Shown here: positions 42,870-54,457 of the stretch, piece after piece
Numbering within the stretch: position 1 is the stretch's first letter
Layout: the number at the start of each line of letters is the position of its first letter
From: Exophiala sp. HKRS030
Lineage: Eukaryota; Ascomycota; Eurotiomycetes; Chaetothyriales; Herpotrichiellaceae
Direction of reading: 5' to 3'
Length of the DNA: 64,000 nucleotides
Assembly (NCBI GenBank): GCA_023897205.1
Contig: JAHWDD010000010.1
Span: forward strand, 868,001-932,000
Translations under genes and position numbers: made by a program
The notes under the pieces: generated by a model
Told to the model about the DNA's origin: nothing
Database searches by the model: none
What the model saw: only the letters and a program-made list of their open reading frames with translations

Positions 42870-45432
42870 ATGACCGGACACGGGGTGCAGAGATTCTTAT
42901 CGAGGCGTGATGGCAAGCGCAACCAAGATCGAGACAGCCATCACCATTCAGGTCTCATCACCAAGAAGCCTCCTCCCTCTGCGGTAAGTCCATGATGTTT
43001 GGCGCAGAGCCTTGTATCATTCTCATAGTCTTTTTCGATATCCCATGGCGAACTTCCAGCGACTCTGTCTCTCCATCTGCACTCCCACCAGACAGCGAGA
43101 TGGGTCTTCTGTAGTCCCTCCTCCATGCCTTCCTGCCTCTCTCCTGTCTTTAGACTGACTTTTTTTCTGTGCAGTCAAGTCCAGAGTTGATGTCGAAGCC
43201 CTTTGATCCAACATCGGCCTCTGACTTCTATGGCTTGTTTGACGCCCAGGGCACATCAGCCAACCAAGCCGAAGAGCAAAAGGTCGGGCGCAACGTCTTC
43301 ATATCATTCATGTTTCATGGCTGATGCATGTGCAGATCAAAACACTCCGACATCGCTTGCTCAGTTCGAAAGGTGTCATCCTGAGAAATGCCCAGCTGCT
43401 CTGGGCTTTGCGTTCGAATGCTGCAAATGGTGATGTGGACGCCGCATACGACCTCCTGCATGCCATGTCCGATGCATCTGAGGGTATTGTCACTAGTTAT
43501 GATCCCAGAGTCAGACTGTTAGGCGCACAGAACCGACAAGGTGTGACTTGCTATCTCGATGCCACCCTCTTTTCGATGTTCTCCCGCCTCGACAGTTTCG
43601 AGGCCATGCTGTACAACTCTTTTGAGGATCTCCCACGCAACAAACTCGGGTTTCTTCTGCGACTATGGGTCAATCTCCTGCGAAATGGCAAGCTCATAAC
43701 CACCGACGTCACCAAAGTGCTGCAGGAGGCTCTGGCAGACTGTGGCTGGCAAGAGGCTGCGGAACTGCATCAGCAAGACGCGTCAGAAGCTTTCACTTTC
43801 ATCACTGGGGTTCTCGACCTTCCCCTGTTGACTTTGAAAATGGACATATATCATACTGGTAAGGAAGATACCAATGACGATCACAAATTCATCAATGAGA
43901 GGCTTCTCGAAGTCGCCATCCCCCCACCCGAGCCGACGGACCAAAACAAAGTAATCACTCTCGAGGAATGTCTGGAAGATTACTTCAACAACCGCATCGA
44001 AGTCAGAAGGTACATGGAGCGGAGGTCGACGCTGAGCTCAATGCGGAAAACAAGTGCTGTTCACGTCGAGACTGTCGAGGTGGACCCTGACTCATCGAGC
44101 CCCTCCACTCCTGTAGCTTCGCCGATAGGTTTGCCGCCCGCATATGCACCGCCCGAGCGACCAGTGAATCGTATGCGTACCCCAAGCATCATTCAAGAGC
44201 GTTATATTCCCATCCGGAAGGAGAGTGGCTCTTCGTCTCTTACTGGAATTGAGGCGAAGGATTTCACCGGGCGATTACGTGCCGGAAGTATGCGGAAAGA
44301 GGTGATGATGCCGGCGTGGCAATTCTTCAGCCTTATTCGTAAGTTGCTGTTTGTACGAGGAATGGACATTCCAGACTGATTTCATTTAGCATGGTACACG
44401 GACAATGCACCTACCAATGATGCCCAGGTCGCCGCCCATTTCTCATCCAAGCGACCGGTACTGGGTCTTTGCCTCAAGCGATATACTATGACGCCCGAAG
44501 GCAGAGCCGTCAGGTTGGACACCCAAATTGACATTCCCGTCGAGATCGGTGTACCTCACTTCATCCAGGACGAGCACATGGAAGAGACCAGGTCGCTGTA
44601 TGGCAACTTCAAGTTGTCATTGCAGTCAGTGGTATGCCATCGAGGCACTTCCGTTGACTCCGGTCATTATATCGCACTGGTGCGAGGAACACCGCCTCCT
44701 GATTCGGCAAATAGCGTCGCCTCCACGACGACAACCGCAACTTGGATGAGATTCGACGATCTCGCGCCTTCTCGAATCACTGTGGTCGATATCGAGAAGG
44801 CTCTTCGAGAAGAAACCCCTTATTTGCTATTCTACCAGATTGTTCCCATTGAAGGTGACCCTGGACATATCACGTTTGGCGAGGAGACTGTCCCATCCGC
44901 AGTTTCTGAGAGGAACGCGTCAGTAAGTGAGGTTTCTAGCGTATCTGTTTCCACTGGAAACCAAACTACATCTGGAAGACCAAGCTTCGAGATTTCGCCG
45001 GCAGACGATCCTCGTGGTCGGTCTCCTGTCGAGTCTAGAAGAATGAGTGCGATCTCACTCTCAGAGCAGCGCTCGGAACCAGTAAGTGAGACGGCACTGG
45101 CCGTTCCGAAAGACCCGGAAAAATCTACCAGGACCGAACGTCTGAGTGGATCGTATTCCCGGAATAATGTGAGCGGTTTGGGTCGAACCCTGTCGAAATT
45201 GACCAAGAGGAAAAGTCGCGACGTGCATCTCAATGCCGCGGAAGATGGGCACCGCCCCGAGATCCATGTTACAGAACTAAGTCAACCATCATTGACGGAT
45301 AAGTCAGATTCGATGCCGAACACTTCACATCACGAGCACCACAAAGGTCATAGGAAGGAGAAGAGTCGAAGTCGGCTTGCCAGGAGTAAAAATCGGGGAG
45401 AAAAGCCAGATAGAGAATGCGTTGTGATGTGA
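42870..45432 (+). CDS. USP-type ubiquitin carboxyl-terminal hydrolase (fungal)
   Basis: Four exons: 42870-42983, 43175-43282, 43336-44338 and 44390-45432; 755 residues. The cysteine box is NRQGVTCYLDATLFSMFS, with the nucleophile near Cys146. The oxyanion/QQDASEAF segment of the catalytic core follows. The histidine box is DSGHYIALVR near residue 500, and WMRFDD after it carries the third catalytic position. The core is interrupted by a Ser/Pro-rich, basic insert at about 300-380. The last 200 residues are Ser/Arg-rich with KSRSRLARSKN near the end and are probably disordered. It acts as a cysteine protease that removes ubiquitin from proteins; its substrate is unknown. Splice junctions all keep phase and motif, e.g. 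QFFSLIPWYTDN across the third intron. Confidence 0.9.
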
Positions 45433-46392
45433 AAGACATGTGCATGTCGGGCCGGAGTTCTTGATGCATCTATTGAGCCCTTACTATTCCGTTCATGAAT
45501 GATTTGTATTAGATACATATACCCTTGGTGTTGTTCAATGGTTTTGGGGTCGCAGGGTTATGCATGGAAGCCATTGTTTTCAGGGCGAAAGACTTGACGA
45601 TAGACCGTCCTTGGCTCAAAGAGTTGACTGCTTATTGGCCGTCAATCAACACATAGCACGAGGACATGTGTACCTAGTTATCTCTCTGTCCCATCTTTCT
45701 TCAGCCGATTGGAAGTCATCAAGCGTGGAGAGCTTCTTAAATTGATCAAGGAGATTCGGGATACTTCGGCGAAACTTGGAATCAGAAATAGGAAGTCAAC
45801 TGATGATCGCCTAGAAGTTTTTATCGAGGTCATCAGACGTGGGAAGCTAAGCTTGAAGCTATGGGTTGTGTCCGAACGTCCGTAGCGACTGTTGTCCGTA
45901 GTTCTCAGTCGACATAAGGGGGCATCTTCAAAGGTGACAATTGTGATGAAGCGGTACGTTTCCTGTACAAGGCGGCATCATCATGATTCTAAAATGGGTT
46001 AGAACGAATATAGATGGGCGAGGTTCCACTGGCCTTGGCAATTCCCGCTGCGTTTCTCTTCCGCCTTGTCGCGACGATATCGGATACTGGCATACTCCAT
46101 TTATCACGTATTCCTCTGGCATCATCGTTCCTCAGAGTTTTGATATTTCCTTGTGTCTTGAACACACCAACAGTCTCAATCCTCCTCACACAGTGGCTGG
46201 TGTATGCACATGCAATTATCTCACCGATCGTGACCCTGCACGCCCAAGCGTTGTGTATAGCTCCGAGATGCAAAGTCTAGCATTTCCGCCTGGCTTCTAT
46301 GGCCCGTGGATGCTTACAATAGCGAGTGCTATCTTCTGTCCACGAACTGTCTCTTGAGCTATTTACGGTCGTGACATCATCATCTACACAGT
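45433..46392. other. Intergenic between deubiquitinase and WDR59 homologue
   Basis: 960 bp; 3' end of one gene and promoter of the next. Short frames on both strands at 45930-46360 lack any feature. Nothing else recognised. Confidence 0.45.
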
Positions 46393-49300
46393 ATGGCTCG
46401 ACGAGGTCCAGCGTCCGCTTTCGAAAGCGAGACCTTTGGAAAGGATGCTTCATTTAGGCTGGAACAGCCCGTCGGGTCCATGACCATTTCTCCCAGTGGT
46501 CGAGACGTTGCGTTGGCGTCCAAAGAGGGCTTGCACATCATCGACCTTGACTCGCCCTATTCGGTGCCACGGTATCTGCCTCACAGAACTCCCTGGGAAG
46601 TGGCTGATGTCCAATGGTCTCCCTTTGCCGCCCGCGACTATTGGGTTGTCAGCACGTCCAACCAAAAGGCCTTAGTCTGGAATCTCGAAGCGCGATCGTG
46701 GCAGGATAACATCGAATTCGTCCTTCACGGCCATACCAGAGCCATCACGGACATCAACTTCTCGGCGCACAATCCAGATGTCCTCGCCACATGCGCCGTA
46801 GACAGTTTTGTGCATTGTTGGGATCTGAGAGCTCCACTGCGCCCGGCCAATTCCTTTTCAGATTGGTTCGCCGGTGCAACTCAAGTGAAATGGAGTCGTC
46901 AGGACGAACACGTCGTCGCCAGTTCTCATGATAAATTCCTCCACATCTGGGACGTCAGACATGGCGCGTACCCAGTAAGGACCATTCAAGCACACGGTAC
47001 CAAGATTTATGGAGTCGACTGGAACCGTCATCAACAGAACAAGATTGTGACCTGTTCACTTGATAGGACGATCAAGTTTTGGGATCTGGACACGGAAGAT
47101 AATACACCTGAGCGCGTCATTGAAACACCTTTCCCTGTTTGGAGAGCCCGTCACACCCCGTTTGGATGGGGACTTTTGGCCATGCCACAACGCGGAAATA
47201 GTGACTTGCATCTGTATGACCGGCGAGCGGTCAATGGAGCCTGGGAAAGCGGACGGGTTCGGCCAGTTGCCACTTTTCCCGGCCACGAAGGCCAAGTCAA
47301 AGAGTTTCTCTGGCGAGCCCGAGGCAGCGTAGACCAAGGTGTCGACGACCGAGATTTCCAACTAGTCTCCTGGGGCACTGATCGAGAGCTGAGACTACAT
47401 GCTCTTGACCCGGAGATTTATGCGGATATCGGCTACGAAAAGGGCAAATCTCGAGTACAGAGGCTCAACTTCACGAGAAGAGGCGCCGTTTATCGAACAT
47501 TCCGGGATGAACCAGGAGATGCAGAGTCACCAATTGAGCAGACGCCGCGAAGTGAGATGTTTCCCCGCCACAGTCACATCATGCATTTCCGACCTCGGAG
47601 CAGCACCAGTGTCGGCATGAATAAGATGCCTGTGTCGCAATTTCGAGGCTGGGTACAAGGCGGTCGCCAAACACAGAGATCAGGCATGCAGGGGCGAGGG
47701 AATAATCGCCAAAGCGCAGACCCGATCGCGTGGCTGAAGAATGTGAAGATCTCTACCTGGGATCCAGATACTCTGGCAGAAGAGATCCGTCATGTCGGAG
47801 AGAAATTTAAAAAGGTGGATTTTGAAGTTGTTGACATCTCCCATCGCAAAGCCGTCATGTCTTTACAAGCTCCATGGGGCGAAGATCAGAGTCAAGTGTT
47901 CCTCAGGGTTGAGATGCGCTTTCCCAAACTGTACCCTCGCAATGCCAATGCAGTGCTTTCGCTACAAAAGTCTGGGTTTCTGGACGATGCGACACACCGA
48001 TTGATCAGCACGGAGCTGCGCACTATTGCAGAGACGTATGCTTCCAGGAAACGAGGCTGTCTTGAGGCGGTTCTGAGATATCTCTTGCGCGAGCAGAACC
48101 TAGAGCAAATTGTTGCTTGGGTACTCGATGAGTCTCTGACAGACTCAAAGATCCTAGAAGAGAACGACATTGCTGCCGATGAATCTAGCAGTGACGACGA
48201 CGATCCTTTGATCGACGGTGCTAGAGAAAGACTGGAGGCATCCGCGAATATCATGGTGCCACTCGCAAAAGGATGCGGTGCTGTGTGGTCGGAAACTGGC
48301 AAACTAGTTTGTTTTTTCCCGACCAAATCAAAAGAGCCTGTCTCTTTCTTGAGCACCCTTGGGATGACTGGTCTCGAAGAGTCAGCGTCAAACAGGCTGT
48401 TCGAAGGTTTCGGGCGTCTTCACACTAGCTCGCCTGCTCGCAAAGCCACCAGTGGCAACCGAACCGCTGAGGATGGTTCCGATTCTGACACCTCGGATTC
48501 CTCTTGGAAATCCTCCAGCAGCTCCTCTTCATCCTTTGATACGGAACAAAATGTCCGCGGCGTGCCCTCCTACCCTGTAGGTGTCCCCGGAAAGCAGCAA
48601 CGTTCACGCTCCCCTGATCATTCGAACCTCTCGACAACGGGAGCAAATAAGTTGCACGAAGGACCCCGAACGACAACTGTATCGATCCATAGCTTCGATA
48701 CCTTGATACCTTCCAAACAACAGCTGGCGGAAGCATACACCATAATCGGCGACCCTAAGCAAGTTTGCACTAATAATGCCAGTGTGGCCCGCGATGCCTC
48801 TTTTGACGACTTGGCTTCAGTCTGGACGTTGCTTGGTCTTATACTCGATGATTCTATTCCCCTGGAGATCATCCATGGACTTGGTCATCCGGCAGCTGAA
48901 GATGTCACCGTCATAGCTCGGGCTGCCACAAAGACTCGGAATTCCAAGAGTGACAACCATCAATCAGATGCTAAGCTCCTTGGAAGAACGCGATGGGGAA
49001 ACCATCCCCTAAGTTTAACGTACCTTCTGCCTGCCATATTCGACCATTATGAGAGACTAGGAGATGTCCAGATGCTCGCCATGATGTCTTGTGTATTTGC
49101 GGCTGATTCGAACAACGACTTGCTCTGTGGGCCAGAGCCTGGCTCGAAGCCCCATATTGATATACCGCTCACGGAATATTTTCCTTCACGAGTCGTAGCC
49201 AAAGCCTCACTGGATGAAGTCGACCCTGAGGCGGATTCTTTGGTTCACGCCATCAACGTGAGCACAGCCGCGTTGGCAGTGCAACGCAGAATGAGGACGC

Positions 49301-51000
49301 GCCCTGACTTTTCTCGCCACGGCAGCGAACTGTCGACTCGTGCGCACAGTCTCATCGATGACGCGAGTGATCGGGCTCCAAATTCTACGACAATATCTCT
49401 GTCAGCATCGCCAGAAGGCAATAGGCCTAATCATCGGGCAAGTTCAAGCACTGCGTATTCCACGGCTCGAGCAAGCCTATCAGCATTGACTCAGTCTTAT
49501 TCGCACTCTCCACCTGGTCAAAGTTCTGCTTCCGCAATTGCTTCGGGCCTCAAGAAATACAGCCCTTCAGGATCGCTGACGCCGGGGTGGGTATCGACAA
49601 ACCTATTTGGGCACCATGGTGGCAGCAGATCTTCCCGTATGTCTCTTCAGGGGAGTGACCATGCCAGCCAAGACAGCCAGCAGACAAACTTGCGGTCCTC
49701 ACAGTCATCAGTGCACCTGCGACAGTCTCAGAGAAGCAATGGCAGAAATTCAATGCCAAGTCGTCGTAGCCTTCAATCTTTGGCTACAACCGAGGTGACG
49801 GAGCACCCACAGCGGAAGAAACCACCGAGGCGCAAGAGGATCAAAGTCAGCTTGTGGCAGCAGAAGCAGTTTGATCTTGATGGTTATTCTCAAGCACCGT
49901 TATTGGACTCTTCCCTAAGCGAGAAATTCAGTGCATACCGGACATCTTATGCACATCTACTTGATGTTTGGCAACTCTTCACGCAACGTGCTGAGATCTT
50001 GAAACTCGACGACCTGTCACCAGATACCGACGGTATTCTCTACGGAGCATCGACGGCCAAACAACATGGCAATGGCCGCTTGTTGGAACGGCCGAGGAGA
50101 CGGTTCATGACTTCTCTGTCTCGAGAGGCAAGTCCAGGCCTGGAAATCCAACGATGCTGTCGCAATTGTGGAGAGCCATTAGGCTCAATTGAGAAGAACG
50201 GCGTCCCGATCGGTTGGCAATGTGTCAATCAGAAATGCCGAAGTTCGGCTACAGGTACATCAGCAACGTTGAAACCCCCAGGCAGAAGTGCTTGTTCGAT
50301 CTGCAATGCTTCCATCAAGGGACTCGCGGTACCGTGCATACAATGTGGCCATATGACGTGTTATGACTGTGCGCAAGGGTGGTTCGGCTCTGAGCAAATG
50401 AGCAAAGCCAGATCGAGGAGGCCTTCACAAGAGCAGGAAGACGAAGAGGAAATGGACACAGAAAGCACCACCAGTCATGATAACGATCACAATACATGCC
50501 CAACGGGCTGCGCGTGTCCCTGCTCGGTGTTGACCGTAGTTGATGTCCCATACCCTCCAGGGTACGGAGAGAGACAAAAACCTGTTCAACCCCCAATGAG
50601 CCGCCAGGACAGCCGCAATCTGATTGGATTGCAGAGATCACCCAGCACTTTGACCAATACCGATTATAGTTCCGACAACACTCTCGCATCTTTCCTTGCG
50701 TCAACGCAGGTCCACCAACGAACAAAATCAGTGACCGCCGCACGCAGCAAGGCACCATCTGTTTCCGTGCAGCAATCCCACGAAGCACATGGTCAGCACA
50801 GTCAGTCAGGTGGAGTTACCAATGACGGCGAAGATTTTGTTGATCTTGGTGACTTTGACCAGGGGCTTAGTGAAGAAGACGTCCGCCTCAACCCCTGGGC
50901 AGGGAGTAAGGTCGCGACCTTGGGGAGAGGTATAGGAGGTGGACTCAGTCGTGGGCTGAGTTCCAAGGGAAGTGATGCTACCATCAGAAGAATTACATGA
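46393..51000 (+). CDS. SEA/GATOR2 complex subunit, WDR59/Sea3 (Mtc5) homologue
   Basis: Single exon, 1535 residues. The N-terminus holds a WD40 propeller (about 25-350) with repeats such as HGHTRAITDINFS...CWDLR and IQAHGTKIYGVDW...IKFWDL. A RWD domain follows (about 450-560, FPKLYPRNANAVLSL). The C-terminus has Cys/His zinc modules from about 1254 to 1376: CCRNCGEPL, CSICNASIKGLAVPCIQCGHMTCYDC and CPTGCACPC, a RING-like arrangement. WD40-RWD-RING in this order is the WDR59/Sea3 plan. The vacuole-associated SEA complex controls TORC1 in response to amino acids. The long linker contains Ser runs and acidic patches, and the protein is longer than the yeast and human members. Absence of introns in 4.6 kb is notable here. 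Confidence 0.9.
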   Translation: MARRGPASAFESETFGKDASFRLEQPVGSMTISPSGRDVALASKEGLHIIDLDSPYSVPRYLPHRTPWEVADVQWSPFAARDYWVVSTSNQKALVWNLEARSWQDNIEFVLHGHTRAITDINFSAHNPDVLATCAVDSFVHCWDLRAPLRPANSFSDWFAGATQVKWSRQDEHVVASSHDKFLHIWDVRHGAYPVRTIQAHGTKIYGVDWNRHQQNKIVTCSLDRTIKFWDLDTEDNTPERVIETPFPVWRARHTPFGWGLLAMPQRGNSDLHLYDRRAVNGAWESGRVRPVATFPGHEGQVKEFLWRARGSVDQGVDDRDFQLVSWGTDRELRLHALDPEIYADIGYEKGKSRVQRLNFTRRGAVYRTFRDEPGDAESPIEQTPRSEMFPRHSHIMHFRPRSSTSVGMNKMPVSQFRGWVQGGRQTQRSGMQGRGNNRQSADPIAWLKNVKISTWDPDTLAEEIRHVGEKFKKVDFEVVDISHRKAVMSLQAPWGEDQSQVFLRVEMRFPKLYPRNANAVLSLQKSGFLDDATHRLISTELRTIAETYASRKRGCLEAVLRYLLREQNLEQIVAWVLDESLTDSKILEENDIAADESSSDDDDPLIDGARERLEASANIMVPLAKGCGAVWSETGKLVCFFPTKSKEPVSFLSTLGMTGLEESASNRLFEGFGRLHTSSPARKATSGNRTAEDGSDSDTSDSSWKSSSSSSSSFDTEQNVRGVPSYPVGVPGKQQRSRSPDHSNLSTTGANKLHEGPRTTTVSIHSFDTLIPSKQQLAEAYTIIGDPKQVCTNNASVARDASFDDLASVWTLLGLILDDSIPLEIIHGLGHPAAEDVTVIARAATKTRNSKSDNHQSDAKLLGRTRWGNHPLSLTYLLPAIFDHYERLGDVQMLAMMSCVFAADSNNDLLCGPEPGSKPHIDIPLTEYFPSRVVAKASLDEVDPEADSLVHAINVSTAALAVQRRMRTRPDFSRHGSELSTRAHSLIDDASDRAPNSTTISLSASPEGNRPNHRASSSTAYSTARASLSALTQSYSHSPPGQSSASAIASGLKKYSPSGSLTPGWVSTNLFGHHGGSRSSRMSLQGSDHASQDSQQTNLRSSQSSVHLRQSQRSNGRNSMPSRRSLQSLATTEVTEHPQRKKPPRRKRIKVSLWQQKQFDLDGYSQAPLLDSSLSEKFSAYRTSYAHLLDVWQLFTQRAEILKLDDLSPDTDGILYGASTAKQHGNGRLLERPRRRFMTSLSREASPGLEIQRCCRNCGEPLGSIEKNGVPIGWQCVNQKCRSSATGTSATLKPPGRSACSICNASIKGLAVPCIQCGHMTCYDCAQGWFGSEQMSKARSRRPSQEQEDEEEMDTESTTSHDNDHNTCPTGCACPCSVLTVVDVPYPPGYGERQKPVQPPMSRQDSRNLIGLQRSPSTLTNTDYSSDNTLASFLASTQVHQRTKSVTAARSKAPSVSVQQSHEAHGQHSQSGGVTNDGEDFVDLGDFDQGLSEEDVRLNPWAGSKVATLGRGIGGGLSRGLSSKGSDATIRRIT

Positions 51001-51607
51001 AGACCATGATAATGGTTGAATGTGAATCGGAAGAGACTGTTTCGAATATTTGTAACAATATATTTGTCCATGAAATGTTTGAAACCCGTAATACGATATC
51101 AATATGCAGCGCTCAATGAAAACCAGGTGGACTGGTACCGTACCGAGTCATGAAGCAGTTGGAGCGACACAAGGCCAAGAATCCCATCGAGTCATGTGCG
51201 GAATTCCGTCACTGCGCAAACGCGGCGCTGCAGTCAAACATCGACTGTGGAACATTGTCAGAGGTGCATCGAGTGTATTTGATAGTCACTTTGCTTCATT
51301 TGATTCGTTTGAGAGTGACTTCCAGCCTGAAAATTCTCAGTGCTCGTCGGATCTATACCTCTGATCTTTATCGCAGGTCGATATTTATCCTCTTGTCGTG
51401 CAACGCCCGCAGTACGTCGCCCCGGAATTCAAATCAGTCCTCTCAGAGTTGGTTCATTCCGTCTTTAGGGATTCTTCAGCCTGACAGCCTCCCGAACCTC
51501 CAATACTTCTACGGTATTTGTCTTGATACCTGAGGCAAACGGCCTGACAATTGACCTCTTGGCCACGGAGCGCGCTGTAAGGCTCAAGACGACCTGCGCA
51601 TTCAAAA
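51001..51607. other. Intergenic between WDR59 homologue and UBC13
   Basis: About 600 bp, 3' end plus UBC13 promoter. Nothing else recognised. Confidence 0.45.
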
Positions 51608-52239
51608 ATGGCTTTGCCCAAGAGAATTGTAAAAGAGACGGAGCGGTTGATGGCTGAACCGTATGGTGACTTCTTGAATTCGTTGTTACCAAGAGTTGAT
51701 GCTGAAAGATGCTACACAGAGTCCCTGGAATCAGCGCCGTTCCACACGAAGACAATCTCAGATACTTTGACGTCTCCATACACGGTCCTTCGCAGTCTCC
51801 ATATGAGGGTAATTGTTGACCCTGTCCTGGAAACATGCCCGCCCGAAGGCAATTGCTCATGAGTACTCAGGTGGCATATTCAAGCTCGAGCTCTTCCTTC
51901 CGGATGATTACCCCATGACACCTCCCAAGATACGTTTTCTCACCAAGATCTACCACCCCAACATTGACAAACTCGGCCGCATCTGTCTCGACGTCTTGAA
52001 GAGTGAGTCGCCACCATAGCTGCGAACCGTTCTGCCCTAACAATACACCCACCCCTTTAGGTAATTGGTCACCTGCTCTGCAGATTAGAACAATCCTCCT
52101 CTCAATACAGGCTCTTTTAGGCGCTCCCAACCCGGATGATCCTTTGGCAAACGATGTCGCACAGCGCTGGAAGGAGGACCAAGAAGCTGCCATTCAGACG
52201 GCCAGAGAATGGACCAGGACATATGCCATGTCCTCTTGA
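51608..52239 (+). CDS. UBC13: Ubiquitin-conjugating enzyme E2, UBC13 type
   Basis: Four exons: 51608-51660, 51720-51808, 51871-52002 and 52061-52239; 150 residues. The joined protein [106 protein letters not shown] is a complete E2 fold with the active-site cysteine at position 86 (GRICLDVL) and the HPN triad. The sequence is specific for UBC13, which with an Mms2/Uev partner builds Lys63-linked ubiquitin chains in post-replication repair. Length and introns are normal; the CCCTAAC branch site is clear in the last intron. It follows the SEA-complex gene on the same strand. Confidence 0.97.
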
Positions 52240-53184
52240 TGCATTCAACACGCTTCAAGTACGATCTGGCTCTCCTCTCCTGAGAACCTTTGATATGTGG
52301 ACCGTTTTAGAGATGAATTCAACTGTCATGCATGGCGCGCGTTCGATCAGGAGACCAGGGCTTGAAGACACACCTCTTAAAGTTGAACATTGGAGTCTTA
52401 CTGCATTATGAATTATGGAGCGATGAATGAATTGCAATAGATCACGGTCATGACTGCTTTCTTCGTGTCTTGGGTGAGTGATATACAGTCCTTTTCGGCC
52501 GAACCACCTTTGCCATGCTCCCATCTGTCCGGATGCTCTACACGCTATGGTGCTGGTGCGCTGGTGCGTTCTCATCAACTCTCTCGAACCTCTTGTCGAC
52601 TGGCTGTCCACATCTTTCCCCTTCGTTCCCAGGTAGTGCGTGCGCAAGTGACGACATCATCATAACAAGGCAGATTCTATTCTCATCCATCGCCGGGCTC
52701 AACGTCCACCTTGGTGTCGATACTAATGTTGAAGTTGAAGGGCTTTATTGGCCGATCAAGAAACGCAAGTCAATGCGAGGAAAGAAAACAAGTTCACTTT
52801 ATTACTCCTTCATCTTTTCTTTGCATCACCGACAGTGAAGGGGAAAAGAACTGGAATGGACATTATCTGTCAAAATTATTCTTGAAAATATCAGAAACGC
52901 TTTAGGGTATGGGCGTTCAAAGCCCTTACAAACCTCTTGGGGTTGTCAAATCTACGAGGGCCGTCAGCAATCCAACAGTACTCCGTACTGGAGTTCTGAC
53001 GGCCCTCATTATCGAAATATCAAGGAAATACGCGATAGTGGGTGTGGCGGTATATCACGAATAAGTTCACCGGTGAAATCACGTGCACCGATTCACCAGC
53101 AGGAGGCAGGTCATCTCGACTTTCCTTCCTACAAGCGAAGTTTTCTTCATTGTTGACACTGAAATTGAACATAGACAAAGCAAG
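52240..53184. other. Intergenic with a long inverted repeat
   Basis: 945 bp between UBC13 and the Cys-rich gene. Holds the 12-bp inverted repeat at 52956-53007 and a CACGTG hexamer at 53085. Short frames only. Confidence 0.45.
52956..53007. repeat. 12-bp perfect inverted repeat, 28-nt spacer
   Basis: GAGGGCCGTCAG at 52956-52967 and its exact complement CTGACGGCCCTC at 52996-53007. The spacer contains TACTCCGTA (52979-52987), the recurring intergenic 9-mer. It would form a GC-rich hairpin in RNA. It lies about 180 bp before the next start codon. Confidence 0.85.
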
Positions 53185-54457
53185 ATGTCGCGGTTGTCAG
53201 AAGAGAGAACCCTTGTCGACAGCTTTGAGACTTTGGTCCGTATCCCTTCACCAGAAATCTCGGAGCATCCGGCGATCTCTGGCAGTGCCAATGCGAAGCC
53301 ATCTGTTGCTGATGACCGGCCGAACTTGATCACAACATCTTCACCAGTTCAAATTCGCAGCTGGGCAGAGGATCGAGCGAGGATCGATGCGGAATTCAGA
53401 CGACGACCCGGCTTCGACCCTTACCGCAACTACGATCGTGTTCGTAGTGATTTCATCCTGGCCCCAGTTGAAGGAAGGAATGCTTTTGCGGCAAGTGCAA
53501 TCAATCTCGGCATGAATAACTCTTTCAGATCCCGCCCACTGGTCACTGAACCTCCAAAGAGTCCCTTCATTGCCACCCCAAAAGGAATAATACGTCGAAC
53601 AAAACGCAAGAGTGATGAAGCGGACAAGACTCTTTTGAACACGAGAGCCAGCATCTCCCAACTCAACATTGATCGCAAAGATTGGGCTGACACCGAATCG
53701 ACTGCCGACCGCAACTCATCTTCACTCTTTCGACCCAAAACTCCCAGCAACAGTTTCAAAACCACGACCACTCCAGTCTCAGAGACATTCGACACCAAGA
53801 AATCAAGCCTACGCAAGGTGTCTGATTTGTTCAAACCGAAGTCGGGAAAAAGCCTTGATACCTCGTCTCCATCTGGCCCTACTAGCAGCCCTGAAGAGAA
53901 CATTGTCAACCAGCCTGCGCATCGACTCAATACGGTAAGACATTTCCTGGCTGCCTATGTGGTCAAGGCTAACCACCCATTTGCAGGAAAAGCACCTCCG
54001 CACCACACTGAATTGCCCGACCTACGACTATTCCGAGTCAGACCCATTGCCACGTCATCCGAACACTGCACGAGGCTGGAAATCTCGCAACTTGAAATGC
54101 ACCACTTGTCAGGATGCATGCTGCGCTCTCTGCGGGCGAGCTTGCTGTGCTTACAAGACTGCGTACTTGGCTACCAAGACACACAAAGACAACCCAGAGT
54201 CGTTGGCCCGCGCTCAAGAGATATTAGGCAACATCAGCATACTTTTCCCATACGGACAAGAGGCTCCAACCTTCTTGCAATGCAGCAACGGTGCCCCAGA
54301 TGATGAATTTGGATGTGGAAAGATGGTCTGTCCTGATTGCTGCGGCCAGTGCCCAAATCCTTGCTGCGCTGATATCCAGTGCAAGAGATGTAAGAAGCAT
54401 CCATTTCTTGACTGCGTTTGGCATGATGAGAATGTGGCCTCACTCTCTTTCGAGTGA
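53185..54457 (+). CDS. Hypothetical protein with Cys-rich, probably metal-binding C-terminal domain
   Basis: Two exons, 53185-53934 and 53987-54457, with a 52-nt intron (GTAAGA, GGCTAACC, TTTGCAG); 406 residues. The first 250 residues are Ser/Thr/Lys/Pro-rich and probably disordered, with RIRSW-like and RRPGFDPYRNYD segments. The second exon is dense in cysteine: 19 Cys in 157 residues, including CTTCQDACCALCGRACC and VCPDCCGQCPNPCC followed by CKRCKKHPFLDC. The paired CxxC and CC spacing suggests two or more zinc sites but matches no RING, LIM or PHD pattern that I can name. The ATG at 53185 is taken because the frame before it (from 53083) carries no ordered sequence. A conserved fungal protein of unknown role is the best description. 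Confidence 0.75.

Noticed and set aside
53083..53184. Upstream in-frame start of the Cys-rich protein
   Set aside because: The extra 34 residues look like leader sequence, and the ATG at 53185 begins the ordered part of the frame.
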